Shown here piece by piece: positions 51,228 to 59,671 of a DNA stretch of 64,000 nucleotides. The position numbers and the translations under genes were made by a program. The stretch spans positions 92,046-156,045 of the forward strand of contig JADFSR010000007.1 in NCBI GenBank assembly GCA_022560615.1, read 5' to 3'. Every line of letters begins with the position of its first letter. Position 1 is the first letter of the stretch. The notes under the pieces were generated by a model. It was not told the DNA's origin. It saw only the letters and a list, made by a program, of their open reading frames with translations, and did not search any database. The DNA comes from Gemmatimonadota bacterium (GTDB taxonomy: Bacteria; Gemmatimonadota; Gemmatimonadetes; Longimicrobiales; Gaopeijiaceae).

Positions 51228-52157
51228 TCATTGCCGTTGGCTGCCGACAGCAGAAGGTGGGCGCGTCGGTGGTGGGGTTTCCGGGAATGCCACGACCGCC
51301 TCGACGATACCGCGCGCTGCCCGCTCCGGGTCGCTCAGGATCACCCGGCGATCCCTGGAACTCGTCAGAAACCCCGTCTCGATGATGGCGCCGATCGTCA
51401 TCGGGTGGAGCGCGTGCTCGTACCGGCGGAAGTTGAACGCGTAGTAGTTCTGCATGCGTCGGGTGACGGTCGGGAGCCTTCTCAGCTTCGTGGCCTCTCC
51501 GTAGCTCCGTTCCAGCAGCCTCACGAATCGAGACGCACGCCCGGTCGCGTCCCGCCGCGGCGCGGCCACGCGGTATCCGGACGCGCTGGAGTCGTTACTC
51601 CCGTCAGCGTGTATGGCGATGAAGAGGTGGGCCCGGTAGTTCGGTGGAACGACGGCCGGGAGGATGTCCACCTCGTAGCCCATCTGCTCGAGCATGGCGC
51701 CCGCGCTCCGCGCGATCGCCAGATTGGTCTCCCACTCCGCGGTGCCTCGCCAGGCCGTCCCGTTGTCCCGCAGGCCGGAAAGCTCGCGAGGCGCCTCGTC
51801 CGCTCTCCAATGGCCCGCTTGCAGCGCGATGCGCACCGGTCCCTCGGGCGGCTCCCAATCGGCGGGGGTCGGGATCGGTCCCGGATAGCGGTTGCGACTC
51901 CGGCTCCAGCGGCGGCTGCGGAAGCGTCGGGTGTCGGGCAGCGGGGGAGCGATGGCTTCCTGCGCGTGCACCTCCTGCGCGTGCACCTGGGGGTAAGTCG
52001 CTTCGGAGGTCTCTTGGGCCTGCGGTTCCGCGAGCCTGACCGAGGCGGCAGGGGGCGGCGGCGTAACGTGGGTAAGGTCCTGCTGCGCGGACTCGAGGCC
52101 AGAGACCACGAGCCCCACTGCCAGCACGCTCACGACGGCAAACACAAGCGATCTCAC
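51228..52157 (-). CDS. N-acetylmuramoyl-L-alanine amidase (Amidase_3)
   Basis: The 309-residue product from GTG 52157 follows a strong GAGGGGAGGGG site, which favours it over ATG 52184. A signal peptide (VRSLVFAVVSVLAVGLVVSG) is followed by a Pro- and Gln-rich linker that holds a short tandem repeat (VHAQE twice). The amidase domain has the zinc ligands His in ALQAGHW, Glu in TAEWETNLAI and His in IAIHADGSND, and the catalytic Glu in IIETGFLT. It cleaves the amide between MurNAc and the peptide stem. There is no regulatory or LysM domain. Confidence 0.88.
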   Translation of the reverse strand: MRSLVFAVVSVLAVGLVVSGLESAQQDLTHVTPPPPAASVRLAEPQAQETSEATYPQVHAQEVHAQEAIAPPLPDTRRFRSRRWSRSRNRYPGPIPTPADWEPPEGPVRIALQAGHWRADEAPRELSGLRDNGTAWRGTAEWETNLAIARSAGAMLEQMGYEVDILPAVVPPNYRAHLFIAIHADGSNDSSASGYRVAAPRRDATGRASRFVRLLERSYGEATKLRRLPTVTRRMQNYYAFNFRRYEHALHPMTIGAIIETGFLTSSRDRRVILSDPERAARGIVEAVVAFPETPPPTRPPSAVGSQRQ

Positions 52158-52255
52158 ATTCCCCTCCCCTCGCGCGTTCGCCACCGCGGCGGTGACGCAA
52201 CAGCCATGCTACCCGAGCGCACGCTGCGAGGCAACACGGCTCTACTCCACACTTT

Positions 52256-52678
52256 CTAGAACATCCTCCTCGCCTTCACGAGAACCTCATGAATCCTCTC
52301 GAAGTCCTCGATTTTGTCGAACTTTCTGGCTCTCCGCAGAGCCTCCTCGAGAGCCGTGTTGAAGGACTTGTGGGCTCCTTGGATTTCCCGCTCGATCAGG
52401 GAGTTGATCCTAGCCCTCAGGTCAGCGGTCGCCTGAGCCCTTGGTCGGCCCCGGGGCACCGACTTCTTCCGAGCGCCCTTCTTCCGGCCACCCTTCTTGC
52501 CGGAGATCCTTCTCTTCACGGCTCCCACGTGAGTCCCATGGAAGGAACGGAGGTTCATCTCCGCGACACCCTTCTTGATCTTTGCCGCCTTCTCCTGGAG
52601 GTCAGCGGTCGCAGCTTCCGGATTGGCTCGCAGCTCTTTCTCGAGCATGCGATCGATTTCTTCGTTCTGCCGTGACAT
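52256..52678 (-). CDS. Highly basic small protein with an AT-hook-like core
   Basis: The 140-residue protein has two helical halves joined by a Lys/Arg-rich segment (GKKGGRKKGARKKSVPRGRPRAQ, about 60-82). RGRPR is the AT-hook core, and the repeated KKG/RKK units resemble histone-H1-type tails. The N-terminal helix (EEIDRMLEKELRANPEAATADL) and the C-terminal helix (FNTALEEALRRARKFDKIEDF) are charged. It may bind DNA or RNA in bulk. It is the last gene of the minus-strand run that starts at 55129 and need not belong to the same operon (45-bp gap). Confidence 0.6.
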   Translation of the reverse strand: MSRQNEEIDRMLEKELRANPEAATADLQEKAAKIKKGVAEMNLRSFHGTHVGAVKRRISGKKGGRKKGARKKSVPRGRPRAQATADLRARINSLIEREIQGAHKSFNTALEEALRRARKFDKIEDFERIHEVLVKARRMF

Positions 52679-52723
52679 ATCGCGCGTCCTAGTGTAGCGG
52701 TTCGAATCAAGTCAGAGATCAGA

Positions 52724-53272
52724 TCATGGCGCAGCGAGTCGCCGTGGCGCAATGGCCCGATCAATGATCGAAGCTACCGTCGAAAGGATGAGAAGATAGG
52801 TCAACGACATAATTAGCGTGGAAAGCACTTCGGTAACGCCGGCCACGACGTTGAGGCGTGACACTGCGATAAGAACCAAGGGCACGAAATAGAAGATGCC
52901 GTTCCAACGCCCGAGAGAGCTCATGCGCAGTTGCTTTTCGCGATGTAGAAAATGGGAATCGAGCACGTACTGTGAGAAGGCCACCACTACGAGTAAGGGA
53001 AGTGCAGCCGATACCTGACCGGCGAAGGCAGCCCCGGCAAGTCCGGACGTGACGAAAAAGAAGTCGGTCGCGTGATCGAACAGTCGGCCGCGAGGCGACA
53101 CGGTGTCCGTCTCGCGCGCTAGCACACCGTCCAGGAAGTCGGTCGCGATCGCAATGACCACTATGGCGAGCAGCAAGAGTGGCGACATCAACTCCGATTG
53201 CGCAAAGGCTAGTGCGGCCGGCACCGCCAATATCAATCGAAGGCCGGTGAGTAGGTTAGCCACCCTGACCAA
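52724..53272 (-). CDS. CDP-alcohol phosphatidyltransferase family protein
   Basis: The 182-residue membrane protein has the complete family motif D45xxD48G49xxA52R53-x8-G62xxxD66xxxD70, which binds the CDP-linked donor and two metals. About six hydrophobic segments surround it. Members make phosphatidylglycerophosphate, phosphatidylinositol-type lipids or cardiolipin. The acceptor cannot be told. Its start overlaps the upstream membrane-protein gene by 17 bases, so it is translated with it. Confidence 0.88.
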   Translation of the reverse strand: MVRVANLLTGLRLILAVPAALAFAQSELMSPLLLLAIVVIAIATDFLDGVLARETDTVSPRGRLFDHATDFFFVTSGLAGAAFAGQVSAALPLLVVVAFSQYVLDSHFLHREKQLRMSSLGRWNGIFYFVPLVLIAVSRLNVVAGVTEVLSTLIMSLTYLLILSTVASIIDRAIAPRRLAAP

Positions 53273-54230
53273 ACATGTCGCGCTGAGCGCGTCGCCAGAA
53301 AAGAAGTCCGATCCCTGCGTTGAACAGAATGAAGAAGTTGTGCTGGACGAATCCGAAGGCGGCCATCTGTCCCTCGTTTTCGGGAAACAGAATGACCCAG
53401 GAAGTGATCGCCGCAGCGCGCATTGGCGTGGGTACCGCGGCCGCGAAGAAGATCACCGGCAGGTACCCGAGCAAAGAGGTAACGGAGACATCAACGCCGA
53501 ACAGGGTCAGCGCGATCGCATAGACGAAGACGGCGGCGATTATGGCGGGGGAGCGCAACAGGAAGAAGGCTCCATAGTGCCATGGCTTGGCCAACTTGAA
53601 GGCGTGAAGAAATCGCTTCTCCCGTAGTTGGCTGCCTGGTAGGATCTTGCCCTGGAAGTAGAGCATCCATAGTGCGAGAGCTACTGCCGCTCCCAAGGCA
53701 ATGAGGGGAATGAGACCGAATACTTCCGGGAGTGAGTCACGACTGACGAAGAACCCGATCGTGGCCCAGATCAGCAAGTAGAAAATCTCGCAAAACATGA
53801 CGAACAACATGACCGAGCCGACTTCCCAGCCGGGTACCTGATCGCGCCTATTCAGGTAGTAGGCCATGGCGCCCTTGCCGATCTGCTCATTGAAGAGCGA
53901 GATGATGTAGGCGCTGGCCCGGATGGGGAGTATGTCTCTGTAGGGAATCTCTTTGATGAACCAGCCGAGCGCGCGCGTCACAACCAGGGTGTCGATGAAG
54001 AAATACAGGAACGAGTACGCCACCATCAACAACAGCCAAGGCATCCAGGCAACGTTGGCGAACACTTGAGACATGTAGTCGAGGAGGGAGAGACCCTCAC
54101 GTATGGCGGCGCCGTTCAAGCGGTAGTAGAGGTAGGCAAAACAGAGCGCGGTGAGGCCTAGGAACAGAAGGCGCTGCAATGCACTTGGTTTGCGAGGCGC
54201 GGTGATGTCGTCGGGTCCTGCCTCTGTCAT
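53256..54230 (-). CDS. Multi-spanning membrane protein, LPG-synthase-TM/UPF0104-like
   Basis: The 324-residue protein has eight or so hydrophobic segments. Its pattern (ILPIRASAYIISLFNEQIGKGAMAYYLNRRD, then FFAAAVPTPMRAAAITSWVILFP) recalls the flippase-type half of lysyl-phosphatidylglycerol synthases and UPF0104 proteins, which usually have a late PGGLG-like loop; here that loop is not conserved, so the assignment is tentative. It starts in the stop of the SDR gene and overlaps the phosphatidyltransferase. A role in moving or modifying a polar lipid would fit. Confidence 0.6.
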   Translation of the reverse strand: MTEAGPDDITAPRKPSALQRLLFLGLTALCFAYLYYRLNGAAIREGLSLLDYMSQVFANVAWMPWLLLMVAYSFLYFFIDTLVVTRALGWFIKEIPYRDILPIRASAYIISLFNEQIGKGAMAYYLNRRDQVPGWEVGSVMLFVMFCEIFYLLIWATIGFFVSRDSLPEVFGLIPLIALGAAVALALWMLYFQGKILPGSQLREKRFLHAFKLAKPWHYGAFFLLRSPAIIAAVFVYAIALTLFGVDVSVTSLLGYLPVIFFAAAVPTPMRAAAITSWVILFPENEGQMAAFGFVQHNFFILFNAGIGLLFWRRAQRDMFGQGG

Positions 54231-55129
54231 GTCTCTTGCTTCACCTCAGATAGGATCTTTTCCAGTGTCTCTGATAACGGCGTGAGGCTGACGCCTATGT
54301 CATCATCCGCATTGTTGTGCACTTCATCGCTCGTCGTGATGACGTCGATGACGGTCGGCGAGATGCCTCCTCCTCTCATGCGGCTGGTGAAGGCCGCACC
54401 CAACTTGGCGAGCCAAACGGGGGTCGTTCGCAGCGACAACTCCGCGCCCATGAGATCGGCGACTCGCTCAACCAGGTGCCGATAAGATATGGACTCCGGG
54501 CCGACCAGCTCATGCGTGGAGACGCCTTCGGGTGGAGTGTCGCAGATCCGTAGTATCGCGCGACTCAAGTCATCGAGATCCAAAGGGCGCAGGGAATAAC
54601 CGCCGCCTCCCAAGAGCGCGGCTGTCCCGCGCATTGCTGTTCGCACGAGCGCGTCGGCGCCCGCCGTGCCCGGTCCGAGCAGAATCGGGGTGCGGATGAT
54701 GGTCGAGGGAATCCCTGACTCCGCGACCGCCCGCTCGGCGTCCCCTTTGGACCTCAGGTAGGCGTTGGCCGAACTCGAGCTGGCGCCGAGTGCACTGATC
54801 AAGACGATATGCCCTGCGCCCGCTGCTCGGGCAGCTTCCACGACGGCAGCGGTCGTGGAGACGTTCGCGCTCGTATAGTTGGACGTCTTGCTCTCGATCA
54901 GAATGCCCGCAAGGTGCACGACGCACGACGCACCTTCGATGGTCTCGGCCAGCTCGACAACGTCCTCATAAGAGATGATGCAGGGTGTGATATGAGCCGA
55001 AGCTGGAAGGGAGGCAGCGGCCCGTTCTGATCGCACTCCGGCAATGACGTCGACGTTGCCGTTCTGGGCGACATGCGCCAACAGGTTTTGACCGACACTG
55101 CTGTTGGCGCCAGTGACGGCAATGGTCAT
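54227..55129 (-). CDS. NAD(P)-binding atypical SDR (NmrA/NDUFA9-like)
   Basis: The 300-residue protein from ATG 55129 begins MTIAVTGANSSVGQNLLAHV with a GxxxxVG fingerprint, then VVHLAGILIESK and HIVLISALGASSSSANAYLRSKGDAERAV, with a YxxxK (Tyr-Leu-Arg-Ser-Lys). It is of the complex I NDUFA9-like or NmrA type that often binds NAD(P) without a standard catalytic triad. The start codon lies one base from the terminal repeat of a 74-bp MITE-like element, which supplies the only sequence upstream. It heads the coupled trio with the membrane protein and the phosphatidyltransferase. Confidence 0.82.
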   Translation of the reverse strand: MTIAVTGANSSVGQNLLAHVAQNGNVDVIAGVRSERAAASLPASAHITPCIISYEDVVELAETIEGASCVVHLAGILIESKTSNYTSANVSTTAAVVEAARAAGAGHIVLISALGASSSSANAYLRSKGDAERAVAESGIPSTIIRTPILLGPGTAGADALVRTAMRGTAALLGGGGYSLRPLDLDDLSRAILRICDTPPEGVSTHELVGPESISYRHLVERVADLMGAELSLRTTPVWLAKLGAAFTSRMRGGGISPTVIDVITTSDEVHNNADDDIGVSLTPLSETLEKILSEVKQET

Positions 55130-55130
55130 G

Positions 55131-55204
55131 TCTAGTGTCCCGTCCCAGCAGGGTGGATACATCGGTGCCCGAATGCCGGCGAACTTCTGGAACGGGACAC
55201 TAGA
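55131..55204. mobile_element. MITE-like 74-bp element with 18-bp terminal inverted repeats
   Basis: The ends TCTAGTGTCCCGTCCCAG (55131-55148) and CTGGAACGGGACACTAGA (55187-55204) are inverted repeats with one mismatch. A TA dinucleotide lies at each end just inside TC and GA, as expected for a mariner/IS630-type TA target duplication. The 38-bp middle encodes nothing. There is no T run, and the arms are far apart, so it does not look like a terminator. Confidence 0.7.
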
Positions 55205-55228
55205 TCGTCGGGGGCGCCATCGCGACCG

Positions 55229-56887
55229 TTAGTCGCGCAGCGCGAAGGTCACCAACGTGTGACCAGAGATCACCGACACGTACTGCGTCCCGTCCACCAT
55301 GAACGTGATCGGCGCCATCACGATTTGTCCGCCGAGGCTCGCTTTCCACAGCAACTCTCCGGTCCACGCGTCGAGCGCGTGGAAGTGGCCCTCGCGGCCA
55401 CCGGTGAACAGCAAGTCCGATGCCGTGGTCAGCATGCCGCTGTCGCTGACGTCGAACTGTCGGAACTTCCACGCCGCTCCCCCCACGCGGGGGTCCATGG
55501 CGATCACCGCGCCGTGCCCGACTGCGTCCGTCCAGTTGTTGATCGGGGTGGTGCGACCGATCCCGATGGTGGGAGCGCCCGGCACCGGTGCCAGCACACT
55601 GAAGCCGCCGCCTAGGAACAGCCGACCGGGCCGGTAGTCGGAGTGCTCCGGCTCGTAAATCGTCGCGTAGTCTTCCCAGGCCGCGAAATAGAAGAGGCCC
55701 GTGCTCGGACTGTAGGAGGGTGGATACCAGTTCGTGCCGCCCTGATTACCCGGCCATGTTGGGGCGCCCGCCGGCTGTGGCGTCGGGATCGGCCTTCCGT
55801 TCTCGTCCAGGCCACTCGACCAGTTGACCTTCACGAACGGCTCGCCCAGGAGGAACTCTCCCGTAGCGCGGTCGAGCACATAGAAGTAGCCGTTCCGGTT
55901 CGCCCACAGCATGAGCTTCGACGGTACGCCATTCCAGTCCATATCGACGAGCACGGGCACCTGAACCGAGTCGTAGTCGTAGCCGTCGTTCGGCGTGAAC
56001 TGGAAGTGCCACGAGAGCTCGCCGGTGTCGGCGTCGAGAGCGACAACCGCGTCCGAGTAGAGATTGTCGCCCGGGCGCTGGTCGGCGTTCCAGTCGGGAC
56101 CGGGATTCCCCACGCCCCAGTACGTCAGATTGAGCGCGGGGTCGTAGGAGCCCGTGATCCACACGGGGGCGCCGCCGTGCTCCCAGTCGTCGCCCTCCCA
56201 AGTGTCATGCCCGGGCTCGCCGGGTCCGGGGATCGTATGAAAGCGCCAAGCTTCTTCCCCCGTTTCGGCGTCGTAGGCCGCGATGAATCCACGAATCCCG
56301 AACTCACCGCCGCCGACGCCGACGATGACTTTGTCCTTAACGACCAGGGGCGCCATCGTGATCGAGTACGCGAGGTTCACGTCGGCGACCTCGATGTTCC
56401 AGAGCGGCTTGCCGTTGATCGCATCGATCGCGATCAGCCGCGCGTCGAGGGTGCCCATGAAGACCTTGTCGTCGAGCACGGCCACACCGCGGTTGTTCGC
56501 GCCACAGCAAACCGACGCGTCCTCGGACGGCGTGTGCCGGTACAGCCAGAACACCCGACCGGTGACGGCGTCCACGGCCATGACGTCGTTGGGTCGCTGG
56601 GTGACATACATGATCCCGTCGACCACGATCGGGTTTGACTGCCAAGCCCCGAACGTTTGATCCTGGAGCATCCACTTCAGCTCGAGATCGTCGACGTTGT
56701 CCCGTGTGATCTGATCGAGGCCGCTGTGGCGCTGACTGGAGTAGTTGCCGTTGTACGTGAGCCAGTTCTCGGGCTCTTCGTCGGCGCGCAAGATGCGATC
56801 ATACGACACCTGGGCGTGGAGCTGATCGGAAGCGAGCAGCCCTCCGAGGACGAACAGTGACACAAGGGTGCGCCGGACCGTTTTCAT
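55229..56887 (-). CDS. PQQ-dependent alcohol dehydrogenase
   Basis: The 552-residue product has a Sec signal (cleavage near LHAQV). The propeller carries EDASVCCGANNRG with the vicinal disulphide, WGVGNPGPDWN, RPGDNLYSDAVVALDADTGE (active-site Asn and Asp region) and FTPNDGYDYDS. There is no haem site. The start overlaps the upstream cytochrome gene (ATGA), and the dihaem cytochrome probably accepts its electrons. It is one of two distant PQQ enzymes in the window and is missing the lipobox of the other. Confidence 0.92.
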   Translation of the reverse strand: MKTVRRTLVSLFVLGGLLASDQLHAQVSYDRILRADEEPENWLTYNGNYSSQRHSGLDQITRDNVDDLELKWMLQDQTFGAWQSNPIVVDGIMYVTQRPNDVMAVDAVTGRVFWLYRHTPSEDASVCCGANNRGVAVLDDKVFMGTLDARLIAIDAINGKPLWNIEVADVNLAYSITMAPLVVKDKVIVGVGGGEFGIRGFIAAYDAETGEEAWRFHTIPGPGEPGHDTWEGDDWEHGGAPVWITGSYDPALNLTYWGVGNPGPDWNADQRPGDNLYSDAVVALDADTGELSWHFQFTPNDGYDYDSVQVPVLVDMDWNGVPSKLMLWANRNGYFYVLDRATGEFLLGEPFVKVNWSSGLDENGRPIPTPQPAGAPTWPGNQGGTNWYPPSYSPSTGLFYFAAWEDYATIYEPEHSDYRPGRLFLGGGFSVLAPVPGAPTIGIGRTTPINNWTDAVGHGAVIAMDPRVGGAAWKFRQFDVSDSGMLTTASDLLFTGGREGHFHALDAWTGELLWKASLGGQIVMAPITFMVDGTQYVSVISGHTLVTFALRD

Positions 56888-57681
56888 TGCATGCCCCTGA
56901 GCGAGAGAAGGTATCCGAGGAGGTCAGCGACCTGGTCGCTGGAGAGCGTCGTGGGCTCCATGGTGGGCGTCTCACTTACCTCGTATTCGGCCAGCTCGGC
57001 TTTCACGAGCGAGCGTAGGCGTCCCGCCGAGTCCATCAACTGCACGGTGTAGGTGTCCTCGTTCAGCCGTCGCCCGAGGATGGTCTCGCCGTCGTGAGTC
57101 ACAGCCCGCACCGGTCGATTGATGGGCAGCAAGGCGGAAATCGGGTCGAGCAACGCTCGCTGAAGCGCGGCGGCCGTGCGAACGGCGCCGATGTCGCTGA
57201 GGTCGGGCGCGGCGCGTGGGCCCCGGCCGTTCACTCGATGACATGACGAACAATCACCCTCACCCTCGAAGAGATCCTGGCCGCGAGCCACGTCGCCGAC
57301 CTTGACCGCGACCCCGCTCGGATCGAAGCCGGCGCGGATGTACGCGACGATCCCGTCGAGCTCGTCCGAGCGCAGGTCGAAGGCGGGCATGCGGGCGTTG
57401 GAGAGGCCCGTCGTGATGACCTCGCGAAGGTCGGCGTCCGACACCGAACGGCGGAATTGACCTAGCCGGAGATTCACGCCATCTACTTCGTCCCCGTTCG
57501 CTCCGTGGCACAGCGCGCACTCGGACGTATAGACGCGAGAGCCCACCTCGATGTCCGTGCTGGTGTATTGATGGTCTCCGGAAGCCTGCGCGCGACTCTG
57601 CTCGGCAGCAGGGAGCAGTAGAGCGAACGCGCAGACCCACGGGAGAAAAAACCGTACGAATGGGCTCATGTGATCTCTCAT
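56884..57681 (-). CDS. Dihaem c-type cytochrome, partner of the PQQ dehydrogenase
   Basis: The 265-residue product from ATG 57681 follows GGGAGGGG. A Sec signal (SPFVRFFLPWVCAFALLLPAA) precedes two cytochrome c domains with CALCH (about residue 58) and CSSCH (about 145). Met residues in SNARMPAFD could supply a sixth ligand. The final part (GETILGRRLNEDTYTVQLMDSAGRL, then PTTLSSDQVADLLGYLLSL) is common in cytochromes linked to PQQ dehydrogenases. Both ends overlap neighbouring genes by one to four bases, so it is co-translated with them. Confidence 0.88.
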   Translation of the reverse strand: MRDHMSPFVRFFLPWVCAFALLLPAAEQSRAQASGDHQYTSTDIEVGSRVYTSECALCHGANGDEVDGVNLRLGQFRRSVSDADLREVITTGLSNARMPAFDLRSDELDGIVAYIRAGFDPSGVAVKVGDVARGQDLFEGEGDCSSCHRVNGRGPRAAPDLSDIGAVRTAAALQRALLDPISALLPINRPVRAVTHDGETILGRRLNEDTYTVQLMDSAGRLRSLVKAELAEYEVSETPTMEPTTLSSDQVADLLGYLLSLRGMQ

Positions 57682-58589
57682 CAGCGCCCCTCCCAGTCGA
57701 GGGCCGACAGGCTCGCCATCGCGAGCTGGAGCGCGTGCGTGCCCTTCCTCCCTCCACCCTGCGCCCGAAGCGCCGTGTAGAGCTGGTGCGCCAACGCCAG
57801 GCCGGGCAGCGCCAGGTTCATGCGGTTCGCCTCGGCGAGCGCGATCCCCATGTCCTTGATGAAGTGCTCCACGAAGAACCCGGGATCGAAGTTGTTGGCG
57901 ATCATCCGCGGACCATAGTTCGACAGGGACCAACTGCCGGCCGCGCCCGACGCGACGGACTCCATGACGGTGTCCAGATCGAGCCCCGCCTTGTGGGCGT
58001 AGAGCAGGCCCTCGCACACGCCGATCATGCCGGAAGCGATCAGCGTCTGGTTCACCATCTTGGTATGCTGCCCTGCGCCCGGACCGCCCTGTCGGACGAT
58101 CGCCTTGCCCATCGCCTCCCAACACGGGCCCAGTGCTTCCACCACCTCCGCGTCCCCGCCGATCATGATCGACAGGCGCGCTTCCTGCGCGCCGACGTCC
58201 CCGCCCGAGACGGGAGCGTCCACGCTCGCCACGCCCTTGGCCTTCGCCGCCTCGTAGATCTCCACCGCCAGCGACGGCTCGCTGGTGGTCATGTCCACGA
58301 GCACATCTCCAGCCTCGCAGCCGGCGAGGGCACCATCAGGCCCGAGCACGACCTCGCGCACATCGCTCGGGAACCCGACGATGCTGAACACCACGTCGCT
58401 CTGCTCGGCCACAGCCTTCGGTGTGTCCGCCCAGGTCGCGCCTTTCGCGAGGACCGCGTCGGCCGTCTCCTGGGTGCGCGTGTAGACGGTCGCCGAGAAG
58501 CCTCGGTCGATCAGGTGCGCGCACATGCTGCGCCCCATGACGCCTAGGCCGATCCAGCCGATTCGAGTACTGCCGGGCTCAAAGATCAT
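57681..58589 (-). CDS. 3-hydroxyisobutyrate dehydrogenase-like NAD(P) oxidoreductase
   Basis: The 302-residue protein has the N-terminal fingerprint [21 protein letters not shown], the substrate-binding [23 protein letters not shown] and the helix [20 protein letters not shown] with the catalytic Lys. The C-terminal helical domain contains [18 protein letters not shown]. Relatives reduce or oxidise 3-hydroxyacids such as 3-hydroxyisobutyrate or tartronate semialdehyde. It lies between a small protein and the cytochrome, each overlapping, so it could act on an aldehyde or acid downstream of the PQQ enzyme. Confidence 0.9.
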   Translation of the reverse strand: MIFEPGSTRIGWIGLGVMGRSMCAHLIDRGFSATVYTRTQETADAVLAKGATWADTPKAVAEQSDVVFSIVGFPSDVREVVLGPDGALAGCEAGDVLVDMTTSEPSLAVEIYEAAKAKGVASVDAPVSGGDVGAQEARLSIMIGGDAEVVEALGPCWEAMGKAIVRQGGPGAGQHTKMVNQTLIASGMIGVCEGLLYAHKAGLDLDTVMESVASGAAGSWSLSNYGPRMIANNFDPGFFVEHFIKDMGIALAEANRMNLALPGLALAHQLYTALRAQGGGRKGTHALQLAMASLSALDWEGR

Positions 58590-58983
58590 GATGGAAGCTC
58601 GAGATGTTGGGAATCCGCTCCTCGTCGGCGAGGATTTCGGTGGCCGTCATGGCGTAGGTGGCATCACCGATGCGGAGCCATCCATCGGGACTGGCCCGCG
58701 CTCGCTTCGCCCAGTAGCCACCGTCCGGTCTCGTCGCGGTGATGACGCCGTCCTCCGTGCCGACATACACGACATTCACCACGAACGGAGGGAATCCGCC
58801 TGTCTTGAGCTGGATCACGCCCAGGTTGTTCACGGTGCGCCAATCACTCGGGGGGGGAGTCTCGGCGCCACCGATCCTGACGCCAGCAATGCGGTCGTAG
58901 GGCGTTATGTAGACGTACGTGATTGCGGCGCCTACCAGGACGACAGCTAGGGTGATACTCGCCAGTTTGGCGATGCGGTTCAT
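58579..58983 (-). CDS. Small membrane-anchored protein of unknown function
   Basis: The 134-residue product begins [26 protein letters not shown], a signal anchor. The periplasmic part reads [51 protein letters not shown] and [23 protein letters not shown] recognise no family. It opens the operon that includes the HIBADH-like enzyme, cytochrome and PQQ dehydrogenase, overlapping the first by 11 bases, so it may be an accessory protein of this oxidation system. Confidence 0.6.
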   Translation of the reverse strand: MNRIAKLASITLAVVLVGAAITYVYITPYDRIAGVRIGGAETPPPSDWRTVNNLGVIQLKTGGFPPFVVNVVYVGTEDGVITATRPDGGYWAKRARASPDGWLRIGDATYAMTATEILADEERIPNISSFHHDL

Positions 58984-59120
58984 TGCCCTCTCCAGTTTCT
59001 ACCTTCGAGTAGTTGAGATCCGAGCGTCGGGGTAGGGTGCTGCGACAGGCTAAAGCGTGTGATCTCGGTGCGCCAGCGGAGTCGTCGGCCTGTGATCGCC
59101 ACAGCCTCCGAGCATGCCTT

Positions 59121-59644
59121 GCGCTGAGCCTAGGAGATCTTCAGCAACTGACGATGCTCGCCGTAACGCGGCTCGATGGCGACGCATACGGCGCCGCGAT
59201 TCGTGAAGAACTTCTCCGCTGCTCGGTGACCTGGACGACCCACTGCGGACGATCACGCGAGTGGCCGCGGGTGGCTTCGACCTCGTCATTCTCAGTGTCC
59301 TCCTCCTCTCGACCGCCGGCATCTTCTCGCTCATGTCCTTCGACGTTACGCAGCGCCGCCGGGAGATCGGAATCCGCTCAGCCCTCGGAGCGAACCAACG
59401 CCGCGTCCTAGCCGGAGTGATGGCGCGATCGGTGAAACAACTCGGGATCGGGGTGATGGTCGGCCTCAGTGTGCTGGCCGCCGTGCCACCGATGGAGCTC
59501 GATTTTGGGGTTGGGGTGGAACGGGACATGCGCCTCATCATCGGGGTGGCGGTCCTCATGGTCACCGTGGGGCTGCTCGCGGCTGCTGGACCCGTGCGCC
59601 GGGGACTCCGGATTCAGCCGTCGGAGGCACTGCGGGAAGGATAG
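59121..59644 (+). pseudogene. Deletion scar: PadR 5' fragment joined to ADOP permease 3' fragment
   Basis: The first part (about 59121-59218) reads LGDLQQLTMLAVTRLDGDAYGAAIREELLR, the start of a PadR-type regulator. At about 59218 it changes frame and family to LLGDLDDPLRTITRVAAGGFDLVILSVLLL, then SFDVTQRRREIGIRSALGANQRRVL and the final helix with QPSEALREG, the last 140 residues of an ADOP/FtsX-type ABC permease. In Acidobacteria and Gemmatimonadota a padR gene normally precedes an 800-residue ADOP. The middle of the pair has been deleted. Confidence 0.7.
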
Positions 59645-59671
59645 CCGCCGTCTTGTAGAAACTCAGGCGTC

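Noticed and set aside
51960..52000. GTGCACCTCCTGCGC direct repeat as a possible CRISPR or control site
   Set aside because: It encodes the VHAQE tandem in the amidase linker; there are only two units.
55131..55204. Inverted repeat as a transcription terminator
   Set aside because: The arms are 38 bases apart, no T run follows, and TA dinucleotides at the ends fit a mobile element better.
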